Positions 1-8,923 of a stretch of 64,000 nt of DNA are shown here, in pieces; position 1 is the stretch's first letter, and each line of letters begins with the position of its first letter. This stretch comes from Phycisphaerales bacterium (lineage in GTDB: Bacteria; Planctomycetota; Phycisphaerae; Phycisphaerales; UBA1924), in assembly GCA_020427395.1 (NCBI GenBank), contig JAGQON010000011.1, forward strand, positions 35,150 to 99,149. Direction: 5' to 3'. The notes under the pieces are model-generated. The model saw nothing but the letters and a program-made list of their open reading frames with translations. It ran no database searches and had not been told where the DNA came from. A program made the translations under genes and the position numbers.

Positions 1-57
1 CGTTCGCCTGATCGCACCTGGCGTGAGGCCGGGGGCGGGCAGCATGGAGGCGCCGAG

Positions 58-204
58 ATGGACAGCGTGACACGCGTAGAGCAGGCGCTGAGCCGCGTCG
101 AAGAGAAGTTCAACGAGCTGACCACACAGGTCGACGAGTTGTGCGAGCCCATCCAGCTCTCGCGCTGGATCGACGACGACGACGATGGGCCCTGGGCCGC
201 GTAA
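58..204 (+). CDS. Small acidic-tailed protein of unknown function (or C-terminus of a longer gene)
   Basis: A 48-residue reading frame begins at an ATG preceded by a GGAGG ribosome-binding site at 46-50. It has a heptad-like segment (SRVEEKFNELTTQVDEL) that could form a short coiled coil and ends in a run of five Asp residues followed by GPWAA. The frame is open back to position 1, so it may instead be the end of a longer gene cut by the window. I do not recognise the family. A hairpin terminator follows directly, which supports a real gene end here. Confidence 0.5.
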   Translation: MDSVTRVEQALSRVEEKFNELTTQVDELCEPIQLSRWIDDDDDGPWAA

Positions 205-229
205 TCGTCGAGAAAACCGAACATCACAC

Positions 230-268
230 CACCGCACGGCTTGTCATGAGCCGTGCGGTGTGCGTTTT
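230..268 (+). terminator. Rho-independent terminator between convergent genes
   Basis: A perfect 12-bp stem (arms 230-241 and 249-260) with a 7-base loop is followed by TGCGTTTT. It lies 25 bases after the stop at 204 and 12 bases before the end of the convergent phosphatase gene, so it may serve both strands. Confidence 0.75.
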
Positions 269-280
269 GGGATTGGCAGA

Positions 281-1933
281 TCAGCCCTCGATCCGGACAA
301 CAACCAGCGTCTCGTCGTCGGCCTGCCCGGCGAGCCCGGAGAACTGGCGCATCGACCAGAAGACGCGTTTGAGCACGTCTTGCGCGCTGGCGTCGGGCTG
401 CTCTCCGAGCTGCTCGAGCACGCAATCGATGAGGCGTTGACGCCCGAAGCGTTTGCTCTCGAAGTTGCTCGCGTCGGTGATGCCGTCGGTATATGCGACG
501 AGCACATCACCCGGGAGCAGCTGGGTTTCGTGCATCTGGTACTCTTCGCCCGGAAGCACGCCGATGACGAGCCCCTCGCCGGGCATTTTGACCAGCGTGT
601 ACCGCCCCTGCTCATCTCGGCGCAGCAGCAGCGGCACATCGTGCCCGGCCACCACGCTGCGGAGCACACGAGTCTGCGGGCAGAGCATGCCAAACCAGAC
701 AGTGACGAACTCGGCGACGGTCGTGTCGCGGTAGATCGCATCGTTGGTGCGGATCATGACACGATCGAGCTCCTCGGAGAGCTCGGCGTAGGCGCGGATC
801 GTCGCCCGCACGGCGCTCATGAGCATGCCCGCGACGACCCCCTTGCCCACGACATCGCCCACGAGAATGCCGAGCTTGTCGTGCACAACGAAGAGGTCAT
901 AGAAGTCGCCGCCGATCTCCTGACTGGGCTGGTATCGCGCGGCCAGCTGGATGCCATCGAAGCTGGGCGTGACCTCGGGGAGCATGCGTTTCTGCACGGC
1001 ACCCGCGATCCGCAGGGCGCGTTGTGTGCGACGCTGGCGGGCCTGCATCTTGAGCAGGCGGGCCTGCTCAACGGCCGCGGCCGCGGACTCGCCGATCGAC
1101 CTGATCAGCTGGCGCTCGGCGCGGCTGAACTTGCGCGCCTGGCGTGCATACAGGCGGATCACGCCGATGGGTTGCCCATCGAAGACCATGCCGGTGCCGA
1201 TGAATCCAGCCAGGTTCTCTGCGCGGCACTCGTCGGGCACCAACACCCGAGGGTCGTCACTGAGCGATTCGCTCTCCACCACCTCACCGCTCAGGCACAG
1301 GCGATCGAACTGGCGGTCGATCGAGAGCGGGACGGGATTGCTGAGCCACTGCTCGCTGAGCCCAACGGCGGCCGAGCGTTCCAGCTCGTTCTCTCGATCG
1401 ACGCGGGGCAGGGCCTCGGAGTCTTCGGGGAGCAGCATGATGGCGCCGGCGTCCAGATGCAGGACATCGAGCGCGAGCTTGAGCGCAAGTTCCAGCGTTT
1501 CCTGCACGCGCCCGCCCCGGACGAGCAGCGAGCTGAGCCGGTAGAGCACCGCCACCTCGCTGACACGGTAACGCAGCTGGGCGACATCTTCGCACATCTC
1601 GCTGGTGGTCTGGGCGATCAGCTCGGTGAGACGATCGATGAGCATGGACTGGGCAAGGTCGTGATCGTGCGGATGAACAACGATGCTGCCGATCTGCTCA
1701 TCGGAAACGATGATGGGGAGCACGCGTGAGCCCTCGGGGATCGGACGCTCGATGCCGGGCTGTTCGTTGAACGACTCGGCTTCGAGGACAAACCCTCGTT
1801 CATCGCGCAGCTCGATTCGTACGCCACCCAGCTCGCTCAGGGCTGCGCACAGGGAGGCGATCGTGCCCTGGGTCCAGTAGTCACGCAGCGAGTGCCCGGG
1901 GTTGGGGCTGAGTTCTGGGGCCGTGTTCTTCAT
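281..1933 (-). CDS. SpoIIE-family PP2C-type serine/threonine phosphatase with GAF domain
   Basis: This 550-residue cytoplasmic signalling protein has three parts. Residues 10-120 form a small sensor-like region, possibly PocR-like. Residues about 135-290 look like a GAF domain (LHLDAGAIMLLPED, AGFIGTGMVFDGQPIGVIRLY). Residues about 310-550 are a SpoIIE/RsbU phosphatase, with the metal-binding motifs GGDFYDLF at 341-348 and GDVVGKG near 360 and a VAYTDGITDA motif near the end. Such enzymes dephosphorylate STAS-domain anti-anti-sigma factors; a STAS protein lies at 30869 but no link is shown. It follows the TPR gene by 32 bases on the same strand, so the two are probably cotranscribed. Confidence 0.9.
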   Translation of the reverse strand: MKNTAPELSPNPGHSLRDYWTQGTIASLCAALSELGGVRIELRDERGFVLEAESFNEQPGIERPIPEGSRVLPIIVSDEQIGSIVVHPHDHDLAQSMLIDRLTELIAQTTSEMCEDVAQLRYRVSEVAVLYRLSSLLVRGGRVQETLELALKLALDVLHLDAGAIMLLPEDSEALPRVDRENELERSAAVGLSEQWLSNPVPLSIDRQFDRLCLSGEVVESESLSDDPRVLVPDECRAENLAGFIGTGMVFDGQPIGVIRLYARQARKFSRAERQLIRSIGESAAAAVEQARLLKMQARQRRTQRALRIAGAVQKRMLPEVTPSFDGIQLAARYQPSQEIGGDFYDLFVVHDKLGILVGDVVGKGVVAGMLMSAVRATIRAYAELSEELDRVMIRTNDAIYRDTTVAEFVTVWFGMLCPQTRVLRSVVAGHDVPLLLRRDEQGRYTLVKMPGEGLVIGVLPGEEYQMHETQLLPGDVLVAYTDGITDASNFESKRFGRQRLIDCVLEQLGEQPDASAQDVLKRVFWSMRQFSGLAGQADDETLVVVRIEG

Positions 1934-1965
1934 GGGCGGCGTGTACTCGTGCGTGCCTCAGGCGG

Positions 1966-3807
1966 TCATGGTTTGGAGCCGGTATCGATCGGGATCCAGA
2001 GCTGCCCGAGCAGACTGGCGAAACGCCGGTCAGAATCGGCGCCCAGCGAGCTGACAACCTCGATGCCCTGCCTGATCGATTCGAGATCGCTGCTCTGGTA
2101 GCCGAGGTAGGCGAGCAACAGCCCCGCGGAAACGCGGACACGATCGCTCTCGACCCCGTAGCGTGTGCGGACTTCCGGCTCGACGATGCCGGCTGTCTCT
2201 CGCATGCGCAGCTTGAGCGCCTCGACGCGCTCGGCGTTGGGCAGCACGCCCTCGCTGTAGCGGGTGGTGATCAGCTCAGGGCGTTCGGAATAGAGCGACT
2301 GCAGGTTCACCGAGGCGCTCAGCAGCATGCCCGCGCCGATCTGGGCGTTGAGGCGACCGACCTGCGACACGACATCGCGCGGCTTGAGCGAGAGCGCACG
2401 AGTGAAGCGTTCCTCGGCCTCAAAATAACGCCCGCTCTCGATCAATCGCTGACCCGCCTGGATGTGCTTGGCGTAGACATCGTCTGTCTCGGCACCTGGC
2501 AAGAGCAGCTGCTTGACCTCGCTGGAGGCGTTGCCACGCAGGACTTCGAGGGTTTCGGGATCGACGGCCACCGCGCTTGGGTCCTGCTGGAGCTCAAAGT
2601 TCTTCTTGCTGATCTCGTCGAGCTTCTCCTGGCTCTCACCGATCTTCTTGGCAACGGGTGAGTCCGTGGTGTCGGGGATCGATATCAGCGGTGTCGTCGG
2701 GCCTTGCTGCTCTTCGCCCTCTTGAGGCTGCGTGCTGTCGGCGTCGGAGCCGGAGCCGCTCGCGTTGGGATCAGTGCTCTGGCCCTGCGCGTTGGGGTTC
2801 TGGGCGTTGTTATTCTGCGGGATGCCGTAGAGCTGATTGCGGATCTCTTCCATCTGACGCACGAGCCACGCGTCGTTGGTCTCGTTGGGGTTGATGGTCT
2901 GGGCGTTGCCGCCCTGCTCCTGCAGCTCACGCATGGTCTGCACGCGCTCGCGCATCTGATCCACGAGATCGTCGTAGGCGGTGGTGAGTCGCGAGCCGGG
3001 GATCTGATTGGGGTTCGTGCCAACCTCCGCGGCGTTGGGCGGGCGCGTGACCAGCGGGTTGGGGTCGCGTGCGTCGACCATGGGCGTCGGGGTGATGCCC
3101 AGCAGCGGCGACGCGACGAGCCCGACGGGTCGGTTGTCGATGCCTTGGGTGTAGACGCTCAGCAGCGAGGGCTGCATGGTGCTGGTGGTGTCGTAGCTTG
3201 AGGACGATCGCAGCGTGCCCATCATTGATCCGTCGTCGTACCCGGTCATGCTGTTCATGCCGGACTGCACCGACAGGGAACGCCCGGCCGGGTCCAGGTC
3301 CTGCTGTTCGCGATCGTACCCGAGGGGCTGGGCCTGACTGTTGTAGCCGCGCGTGGGTGTCGAGGCGCTGTAGGCGGAGTATGAGTCACGCGTGTAAGTC
3401 AGGTCGCCCATCAGATTGCGTGGCGGTGCCGAGCCCGTCGTCAGCGCGAACTGGTACTGGAGGGCGTCGGTGCCGCGGATGCCCATGCCCGCGAGCCCGG
3501 AGTAGAGCGAGTCGCGCCGGAAGGCGAAGAGTGAGTCGGAACCCAGCTCGCCGGTGAACTCGCCCGGGGCGCGGTAGCCAATGTCCCCACGGAAGCTCAG
3601 CCCGCCGGGCGCGTTGCCGGTAGCGATCGAGTTGCGGAAGCGCAGCTCATCGACCAACGTCGGACGCTGGGCGTTGCTCCGCCCCTGCTGCCCAGGGTTC
3701 GCGTCCAGTGCACGACCGTCCCCCAAGGCGTTCTGGGCCTTAGCGCTGCCGCAGATCGTGACGAGGAGCGTGATGACGAGCAGGTTTGTTCGTGTCATGG
3801 TTGGCAT
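1966..3807 (-). CDS. Exported TPR-containing protein of unknown function
   Basis: I start this 613-residue protein at the ATG at 3807, which has a GGGAGGG site 7 bases upstream; a GTG eight codons earlier is less likely. Residues 1-25 are a signal peptide ending around GSAKAQ. The middle is low-complexity and rich in Asn, Gln, Ser and Pro, with repeated SYDTTST-like stretches. Residues about 435-520 contain TPR-like helices (AGQRLIESGRYFEAEERF, then LKPRD). It is probably periplasmic or surface-located. No catalytic motif is visible. It is the first gene of a likely operon with the downstream SpoIIE phosphatase. Confidence 0.75.
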   Translation of the reverse strand: MPTMTRTNLLVITLLVTICGSAKAQNALGDGRALDANPGQQGRSNAQRPTLVDELRFRNSIATGNAPGGLSFRGDIGYRAPGEFTGELGSDSLFAFRRDSLYSGLAGMGIRGTDALQYQFALTTGSAPPRNLMGDLTYTRDSYSAYSASTPTRGYNSQAQPLGYDREQQDLDPAGRSLSVQSGMNSMTGYDDGSMMGTLRSSSSYDTTSTMQPSLLSVYTQGIDNRPVGLVASPLLGITPTPMVDARDPNPLVTRPPNAAEVGTNPNQIPGSRLTTAYDDLVDQMRERVQTMRELQEQGGNAQTINPNETNDAWLVRQMEEIRNQLYGIPQNNNAQNPNAQGQSTDPNASGSGSDADSTQPQEGEEQQGPTTPLISIPDTTDSPVAKKIGESQEKLDEISKKNFELQQDPSAVAVDPETLEVLRGNASSEVKQLLLPGAETDDVYAKHIQAGQRLIESGRYFEAEERFTRALSLKPRDVVSQVGRLNAQIGAGMLLSASVNLQSLYSERPELITTRYSEGVLPNAERVEALKLRMRETAGIVEPEVRTRYGVESDRVRVSAGLLLAYLGYQSSDLESIRQGIEVVSSLGADSDRRFASLLGQLWIPIDTGSKP

Positions 3808-3836
3808 GGCGGACCCTCCCTTGGGTATCACTCTAT

Positions 3837-3842
3837 TGTACT
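3837..3842 (-). promoter_or_regulatory. Putative -10 box for the TPR-protein gene
   Basis: TACAAT on the minus strand lies 29 bases before the chosen ATG, leaving room for a short leader that includes the GGGAGGG ribosome site. No convincing -35 element is visible. Confidence 0.4.
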
Positions 3843-3914
3843 CGGCTCAGGTGTGATCGGGTTCGGAGAATTCGGGCGCTGGGCGGGTGAGTTTCTCGCA
3901 ATTCACGCAAAGAA

Positions 3915-3933
3915 CGCCCGGATCGACCGGGCG
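3915..3933 (-). terminator. Terminator of the anti-sigma gene
   Basis: CGCCCGG (3915-3921) pairs with CCGGGCG (3927-3933) around a 5-base loop. On the minus strand it is followed by TTCTTT, 28 bases beyond the anti-sigma stop codon. Confidence 0.7.
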
Positions 3934-3961
3934 CTGCGAGTGATGAACCGAATTGTCGGGC

Positions 3962-4939
3962 TCAGATCGAGCTGAGGCGATCGGGGGCCTTCATGATCGC
4001 CCGCACGCTGGCGCACGCATCATCGGGGGCCTCGGACACGAGCACATACTGCACACCCTCGCTGACCCAGACGAACAGGCTCGCGCCCGCCTCCTTGCAG
4101 GCCTCGGAGTTGAGCACATAGGTCACGCCCTCCTCGAGCGGGAGCTGCCCGGGGTCGGGGGCGATGAAGAGACTCAGCGAGATCGGGTTGCCCGCGTCGT
4201 CGAAGGCATCGAAGCGCAGGTGCCCCGACGCGCTGGTCATCGGGACATGGCAGTCGCCACCGCCGTAGAACTCGATGCGACGATCATCCTGCGACATGTC
4301 GGGCAGCTGGACGGGGCGTCCGAACTGCTCGCTGAAGTAGCCGATGGTGTCTCTGATGTCGCGCCGTGAGAACTTGGCCTGGGCCGCCTTCTCGAAGCAG
4401 CACCGGTTGTGCTCCGAGAGCACGAATCGCCCCATGCTCTCTGAGTATCCGACGGGCTCGATGATCGGGCTGCCCGGCAACGCCTGGCGCAGGCCCGTGC
4501 TCTGCCAGATCAGCACGCCCGCCACGCTCAGCACCAGCACCGCCGCGATGCCAAGCACCGGCGACCGTGACCAGAACGAGCGATCACGCGTCGACGCGTT
4601 GGATTGCTCCATGCGCTCCGCGTACGCCTCGTCCGCGTGCGCGTCGCTCAGATTGGATGCCGCCACCATCGCGCTGATCCGCTCTCGCAGGGCGCCGGGG
4701 CAGCAGGGCTTGGTCATCGCCCGACCGCAGCAGCCACGCAGCTGCTGCTCGAAGTCGTGCTGCGAGCCCGCCTCGGGGTGCTCACGCACCAGCGCCTTGA
4801 GGCGCTCGCACTGCTCGGGGTTGAGCTCGCCGTCCGCGCAGGCACGCAGGAGGGCGGCGATATTGATCGGCGACTGCTCGAAGAGCGCATCGAACAACGC
4901 GTCCTGTGCGTGCTCGTGATGGGGCTGATCGTGGGTCAT
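3962..4939 (-). CDS. Anti-sigma factor-like membrane protein
   Basis: This 325-residue protein lies 66 bases downstream of an ECF sigma gene on the same strand, the usual place for its antagonist. Residues 1-125 are cytoplasmic, with the signature of anti-sigma N-termini (LLRACADGELNPEQCERLKALV) and unusual cysteine pairs (GCCGRAMTKPCC at 69-80). One transmembrane helix spans about 128-146 (VLGIAAVLVLSVAGVLIW), and about 175 residues lie outside the membrane, where they could sense a signal. The cysteine pattern suggests metal or redox sensing, but the classical zinc-binding HxxxCxxC motif is not clear. Confidence 0.7.
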   Translation of the reverse strand: MTHDQPHHEHAQDALFDALFEQSPINIAALLRACADGELNPEQCERLKALVREHPEAGSQHDFEQQLRGCCGRAMTKPCCPGALRERISAMVAASNLSDAHADEAYAERMEQSNASTRDRSFWSRSPVLGIAAVLVLSVAGVLIWQSTGLRQALPGSPIIEPVGYSESMGRFVLSEHNRCCFEKAAQAKFSRRDIRDTIGYFSEQFGRPVQLPDMSQDDRRIEFYGGGDCHVPMTSASGHLRFDAFDDAGNPISLSLFIAPDPGQLPLEEGVTYVLNSEACKEAGASLFVWVSEGVQYVLVSEAPDDACASVRAIMKAPDRLSSI

Positions 4940-5005
4940 CGTCGTGGTTCTCTCGGAAAATCCTGCTGCCGGGGGTGTGATGTCCGCCGTGTTCGTGTTT
5001 CTTCG

Positions 5006-5608
5006 TCAGGGCTCGGGCTGATGGAAACGCAGCCCGAGTTGCTCCACCGCCTGCTCATCGCTCATCAGCGCATCGGCCAGCAGCTTGCGCGCCCGGTGCA
5101 GGCGGCTCATCACCGTGCCGATCGGGACGCCGATGATCTCCGCGATCTCGCGGTACTTGAGGCCATCGACACCCCAGAGCATGAGCACCTCGCGGTACTC
5201 GTCTTTCAAATCGTCGATCGCCGACTTCAGTCGGCCATCAACATGCTCCCAGTCCAGGTCGCCCTGATCCCACACCGGGGGGGCCTCATCCGGGAGCGAC
5301 TCCGTGGACGATTCGTCAAAGAACGAATCAACACTGGTCGGCTGGCGAGACTGCTTCTTGATCCGCGTGTAGAACACATTGTGGCAGATCGCGAACAGCC
5401 AGGATCGCATCCCCCCGCTGCCCGAGGTCGGGTCGTCGGGGGCGCTCTTGTCTTCAAACCGCTCGATCGTCCCAGGACGGAACGCTCGGGCATACACCTC
5501 CTGAACAAGCTCCTCGGCCTCCTCAGGTCGACGCGCCAGATGCATCGCCATGCGATACACCGCGTCCAGATGCTCAAGGGCGAGATGTTCGAACTGTTCA
5601 CGCTCCAA
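5006..5608 (-). CDS. ECF-family RNA polymerase sigma factor
   Basis: This 200-residue group IV sigma factor has region 2 at about residues 5-85 (HLALEHLDAVYRMAMHLARR, EELVQEVYARAF, SWLFAICHNVFYTRIKK). Region 4 is at about 135-185 (YREVLMLWGVDGLKYREIAE, IGVPIGTVMSRLHRARK). I chose the TTG start at 5608 because AAGAGAAGGG precedes it and the conserved protein begins there. An ATG at 5731 would add 41 residues with no sigma-like character. It is expected to direct transcription of a stress regulon under control of the anti-sigma protein encoded next. It is divergent from metG. Confidence 0.88.
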   Translation of the reverse strand: MEREQFEHLALEHLDAVYRMAMHLARRPEEAEELVQEVYARAFRPGTIERFEDKSAPDDPTSGSGGMRSWLFAICHNVFYTRIKKQSRQPTSVDSFFDESSTESLPDEAPPVWDQGDLDWEHVDGRLKSAIDDLKDEYREVLMLWGVDGLKYREIAEIIGVPIGTVMSRLHRARKLLADALMSDEQAVEQLGLRFHQPEP

Positions 5609-5774
5609 CGATGTCGCCCTTCTCTTCGCGTTTGAAAACCCAACCACGCCGGCGGATATTCCGAACCAGCAAGAGCATAGGTCAGAACGATCGGTTAGGT
5701 ACTTGGGTTTTCGGACGCACGCTCCGATCACCGGATCGACACCACCCGGTCGGTGTTTTTCGACACGGGAGAAC

Positions 5775-5780
5775 TACAAT
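5775..5780 (+). promoter_or_regulatory. Putative -10 box immediately before metG (leaderless)
   Basis: TACAAT ends 6 bases before the metG ATG. With the usual distance from -10 to transcription start, the mRNA would begin at or next to the start codon. A weak GGGAG also lies upstream, so a leadered transcript from another promoter is not excluded. Confidence 0.45.
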
Positions 5781-5786
5781 CCCGCG

Positions 5787-7511
5787 ATGCCCAGCGATCA
5801 CACCAATCAGAATCCGTACTACATCACCACCCCGATCTACTATGTCAACGATCGACCCCACATCGGGCACTGCTATACCACGCTCATCGCCGATGTCGCC
5901 GCCCGCGCACAGCGACTCGTCGGGCGCGACACCTTCTTCCTCACCGGCACCGACGAGCACGCCGAGAAGGTCTCCAAAACCGCCCTCGAGAACGGCAAGA
6001 CCCCATACGAGTGGGCCACCATCAACGCCGAACGCTTCAAGGACGCCTTCGCGTTCATGGACTTCTCCAACGACGACTTCGTCCGCACCACCGAAGAGCG
6101 ACACATCAGCCGCGCCAGCGCGTACATCAAGAAGCTGATGGACCAGGGCGACATCGAGCTGGGCGACTACGAGGGCTGGTACGACCCCTCGCAGGAGGAA
6201 TACCTCACCGAGACCGTCGCCAAGGAGAACAACTACAAGTCCCCGGTCACCGGGCGCGACCTCGAGAAGCGCGTCGAGCAGAACTACTTCTTCCGCCTCG
6301 ATAAGTACGAGGGCTGGCTGCGTGAGCAGATCGAATCGGGCACCATCCGCGTCCTGCCCGAGGCCCGCAAGAACGAGGTGCTCGGCCGCCTGAAAACAGG
6401 CCTCAACAAGGTCCCCGTCTCCCGCAAGATCAAGGACGGCGACCCCGACTGGGGCATCAAGATGCCCGGCGACGACTCCCACCGCATCTATGTCTGGATC
6501 GAGGCCCTCTGCAACTACCTCACCACCGTCGACACCGACGGCCGGCGCGCATACTGGAACGGCGAGGTCGTGCACCTGATGGCCAAGGACATCCTCTGGT
6601 TCCACGCCGTCATCTGGCCGGCCATGCTCCACGCCCTGGGCGAGAAGGTCCCCGACACCGTCTACGCCCACGCCTACTGGATCAGCGAGGGCACCAAGAT
6701 GTCCAAGTCGCTGGGCAACTTCATCGAGATCGACCAGCTCCGCGCGTATGCCGAGCGCTACTCGCTCGACGCCGTCCGCTGGTTCCTCACCACGCAGGGC
6801 CCGCTGGGCGCCAACGACGCGGACTTCGCGCACGCACGATTCATCGAGGTCTACAACGCCGACCTCGCCAACTCCATCGGCAACTCGATGAGCCGCGTGG
6901 GCAACATGATCGATAAGTATTTCAACGGCGAAATCACCCGCACCTGCAACGGCGAGTTCGGCTTCGAGGGCGGCAAGGCCCTCCAGCTCGCCATCCAGGC
7001 CCTCAACGACGCAGGCAAATCGCCCGACGACCCCTCGCGCACCTTCGACTTCCCCAAGACCACGCAGGCGGCCGTCGACTCGGCGCTCCAGGCCCTCGCC
7101 AAGCTCGACCTCGAAGAGATGCTCGACTCCGGCCGCTCCATCGTCCGCTTCGTCGACGACTTCATCTCCTACAGCGCCCCCTTCACCCTCGCCAAGCGCG
7201 TGGGAGAGCTTGAGCACGCCGACAAGGCCCTCGCCACCATCCTCTACTCCTGTGCTGAGGCCCTCCGCATCGCTTCGCTCCTCCTCTACCCCGCCATGCC
7301 CGCCAAGATGGCCCAGCTGTGGCGCGACTGGAACTGCAACCACCTCCGCGACCCCGGCGACCACAACTCACCCTTCCTTACCCCGCTGAGCGAGCTGGCA
7401 ACATGGACCGGCGAGCACTCGATGAGCGTCGGGCAACGCGTCAGCAAGGGCGAGGTCATGTTCATGCGCGCCGACGCCAACGAACCCACGCCGGGCAGCG
7501 AGCCCGCCTGA
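5787..7511 (+). CDS. metG: Methionine--tRNA ligase
   Basis: This cytoplasmic class I aminoacyl-tRNA synthetase (574 residues) charges tRNA-Met. It has the HIGH motif in YVNDRPHIGHCY near the N-terminus and the KMSKS motif in EGTKMSKSLGNF. The insertion between the Rossmann halves (EGWYDPSQEEYLTE...) lacks the cysteine pairs that bind zinc in the E. coli type. The C-terminal tRNA-binding (Trbp111-like) domain found in longer MetG proteins is also absent. The start is the ATG at 5787; the frame is open further upstream but without conserved sequence. Its stop overlaps the next gene's start by one base (TGATG). Confidence 0.95.
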   Translation: MPSDHTNQNPYYITTPIYYVNDRPHIGHCYTTLIADVAARAQRLVGRDTFFLTGTDEHAEKVSKTALENGKTPYEWATINAERFKDAFAFMDFSNDDFVRTTEERHISRASAYIKKLMDQGDIELGDYEGWYDPSQEEYLTETVAKENNYKSPVTGRDLEKRVEQNYFFRLDKYEGWLREQIESGTIRVLPEARKNEVLGRLKTGLNKVPVSRKIKDGDPDWGIKMPGDDSHRIYVWIEALCNYLTTVDTDGRRAYWNGEVVHLMAKDILWFHAVIWPAMLHALGEKVPDTVYAHAYWISEGTKMSKSLGNFIEIDQLRAYAERYSLDAVRWFLTTQGPLGANDADFAHARFIEVYNADLANSIGNSMSRVGNMIDKYFNGEITRTCNGEFGFEGGKALQLAIQALNDAGKSPDDPSRTFDFPKTTQAAVDSALQALAKLDLEEMLDSGRSIVRFVDDFISYSAPFTLAKRVGELEHADKALATILYSCAEALRIASLLLYPAMPAKMAQLWRDWNCNHLRDPGDHNSPFLTPLSELATWTGEHSMSVGQRVSKGEVMFMRADANEPTPGSEPA

Positions 7512-8107
7512 TGCTCCGCGTCGCCATGTACGAGTCCTCGGCGATCGCCCACCTCGCCGCCGCCCACCTGCGCGAGCACGGCATCATGGCCGGCGTGATC
7601 GACGGCTCGGTCTCCGTCGTCACCGGCGCACTCCCCAGCGTCTTCCGCAACGGGGCCTACGAGCTCTACATCGCCAGCAAGGGCGACGAGGAACTCGCGC
7701 TCGAACTCATCGAGCAGTTCGAACGCGATCCACCCGAGATCGACCCCGAGTGGGAGGACCATGTCGCGCCCGACCTCTCCATGCTCGACAAAAAGCTCAT
7801 CCCCAACTGCCCCGGCTGCAACTGGGCCATCATGGCCGCCCGCCCGCTGGGGCCCTGCCAGCGCTGCGGCACTAAATACGACCTGCTCGAGATGATCTTC
7901 GAGCGCCACGGCCCCGAGGCCCTCGCACCCTGCTACGAGACCGAGGCCCCCATGGCCCACCTCAGCGACGCAGAGGTCTGCGCCATCGCCATCGACTGCC
8001 CCACCTGCAGCTACCCGCTCGACGGCCTCGGGTTGCGCGGCCACTGCCCCGAGTGCGGCAGCAGCTTCGACCGGCGCGAGCTCTTCAACGGGCTCATCGG
8101 GCACTGA
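7511..8107 (+). CDS. DUF2007-like protein with two zinc-ribbon modules
   Basis: This 198-residue protein begins with a region resembling DUF2007, the putative prokaryotic signal-transducing fold (VAMYESSAIAHLAAAHLREH, then GVIDG). Its C-terminal half carries two treble-clef or zinc-ribbon modules: CPGC paired with CQRC, and CPTC paired with CPECG. It has no membrane segment and no catalytic motif, so it is probably a cytoplasmic zinc-binding protein of unknown role. It is translationally coupled to metG by the one-base TGATG overlap. Confidence 0.7.
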   Translation: MLRVAMYESSAIAHLAAAHLREHGIMAGVIDGSVSVVTGALPSVFRNGAYELYIASKGDEELALELIEQFERDPPEIDPEWEDHVAPDLSMLDKKLIPNCPGCNWAIMAARPLGPCQRCGTKYDLLEMIFERHGPEALAPCYETEAPMAHLSDAEVCAIAIDCPTCSYPLDGLGLRGHCPECGSSFDRRELFNGLIGH

Positions 8108-8141
8108 CCGACCCAACCCGCCTCCGGAGCGTACACAACCC

Positions 8142-8840
8142 ATGCACGACGCACAGCTCATCATCTTCGACTGCGACGGCGTGCTCGTCGACTCCGAGCC
8201 CATCACCAACCGCCTGCTCGCCCAGTGCATCACCAACGCCGGCTGGGCCATCGACGCCGACTACTCCGTCAAGCACTTCAAGGGTCGCAATCTCCACGAG
8301 ATCCACGCCGAGGTCGAAGCCCAGATCGGGCAATCGCTGCCCACGCTGCTCGAAGACTACCGGCGCATCTGCTACGAGGAGTTCGAGCAGGTGGGCGTGC
8401 CCGCGATCGACGGCATCCACGAGCTGCTCGATGCGCTCGACGCCATGCACGCCGCAGACCCGGCCGCCCCCCACCGCTGCGTCGCCACCAACGCGCCCAT
8501 GCGCAAGATGCGCATGACCCTCACCGGCTCCGGGCTCATCCAGCGCTTCGCGCACCCCCACGACCACGCCCGCCAGACCATGTTCAGCGCCTACCAGATC
8601 CAGAAATGGAAGCCCGAACCCGACCTCTTCCTCCATGCCGCCGCCACCATGGGCTGCCAGCCCGAGGGCTGCGTCGTCATCGAGGACTCAACGAGCGGCG
8701 TGCGAGCCGCCAAGGCCGCCGGGATGCAGGTCATCGGGCTGGCCGCCCTGACCCCCGCCGACTCACTGCTGGGTGCCGGCGCCGACCGCGTCATCACCTC
8801 GCACCACGAGCTGGTGCATGAGCTGGCTTCCCGCTCGTGA
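8142..8840 (+). CDS. HAD-superfamily hydrolase, beta-phosphoglucomutase-like
   Basis: This 232-residue cytoplasmic phosphatase or mutase has the HAD motif I IIFDCDGVLVDSEP at residues 6-19, a helical cap, motif II around RCVATNAP, the motif III Lys near KWKPEPDLFLHAA, and motif IV VVIEDSTSGVRAAKAAGM. The DxDG(V/T)LxDSE form and the VIEDSxxG motif place it among subfamily IA phosphatases such as phosphoglycolate phosphatase, YniC and beta-phosphoglucomutase. The substrate cannot be deduced. It lies 34 bases after the zinc-ribbon gene and is probably in the metG transcript. Confidence 0.88.
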   Translation: MHDAQLIIFDCDGVLVDSEPITNRLLAQCITNAGWAIDADYSVKHFKGRNLHEIHAEVEAQIGQSLPTLLEDYRRICYEEFEQVGVPAIDGIHELLDALDAMHAADPAAPHRCVATNAPMRKMRMTLTGSGLIQRFAHPHDHARQTMFSAYQIQKWKPEPDLFLHAAATMGCQPEGCVVIEDSTSGVRAAKAAGMQVIGLAALTPADSLLGAGADRVITSHHELVHELASRS

Positions 8841-8909
8841 CTTGTGCCCGTAAACCCTGAATCTCCGGGCGTTTGGGGACAAGGACGCTTGATTCTCGGG
8901 GATCGTGCA

Positions 8910-8915
8910 TATGAT
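8910..8915 (+). promoter_or_regulatory. Putative -10 box before der
   Basis: TATGAT ends 8 bases before the der ATG, and TTGATT lies 15 bases upstream as a possible -35. There is no Shine-Dalgarno sequence between this box and the ATG, so the transcript would be leaderless or nearly so. Confidence 0.4.
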
Positions 8916-8923
8916 TCCCGACT

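Noticed and set aside
5609..5731. 41-residue N-terminal extension of the ECF sigma factor
   Set aside because: Its sequence does not resemble sigma factors, and a TTG with a good ribosome site begins at the conserved region.
5682..7364. 560-codon minus-strand open frame
   Set aside because: It is antisense to metG and consists of Gly/Val/Asp-rich sequence without motifs.
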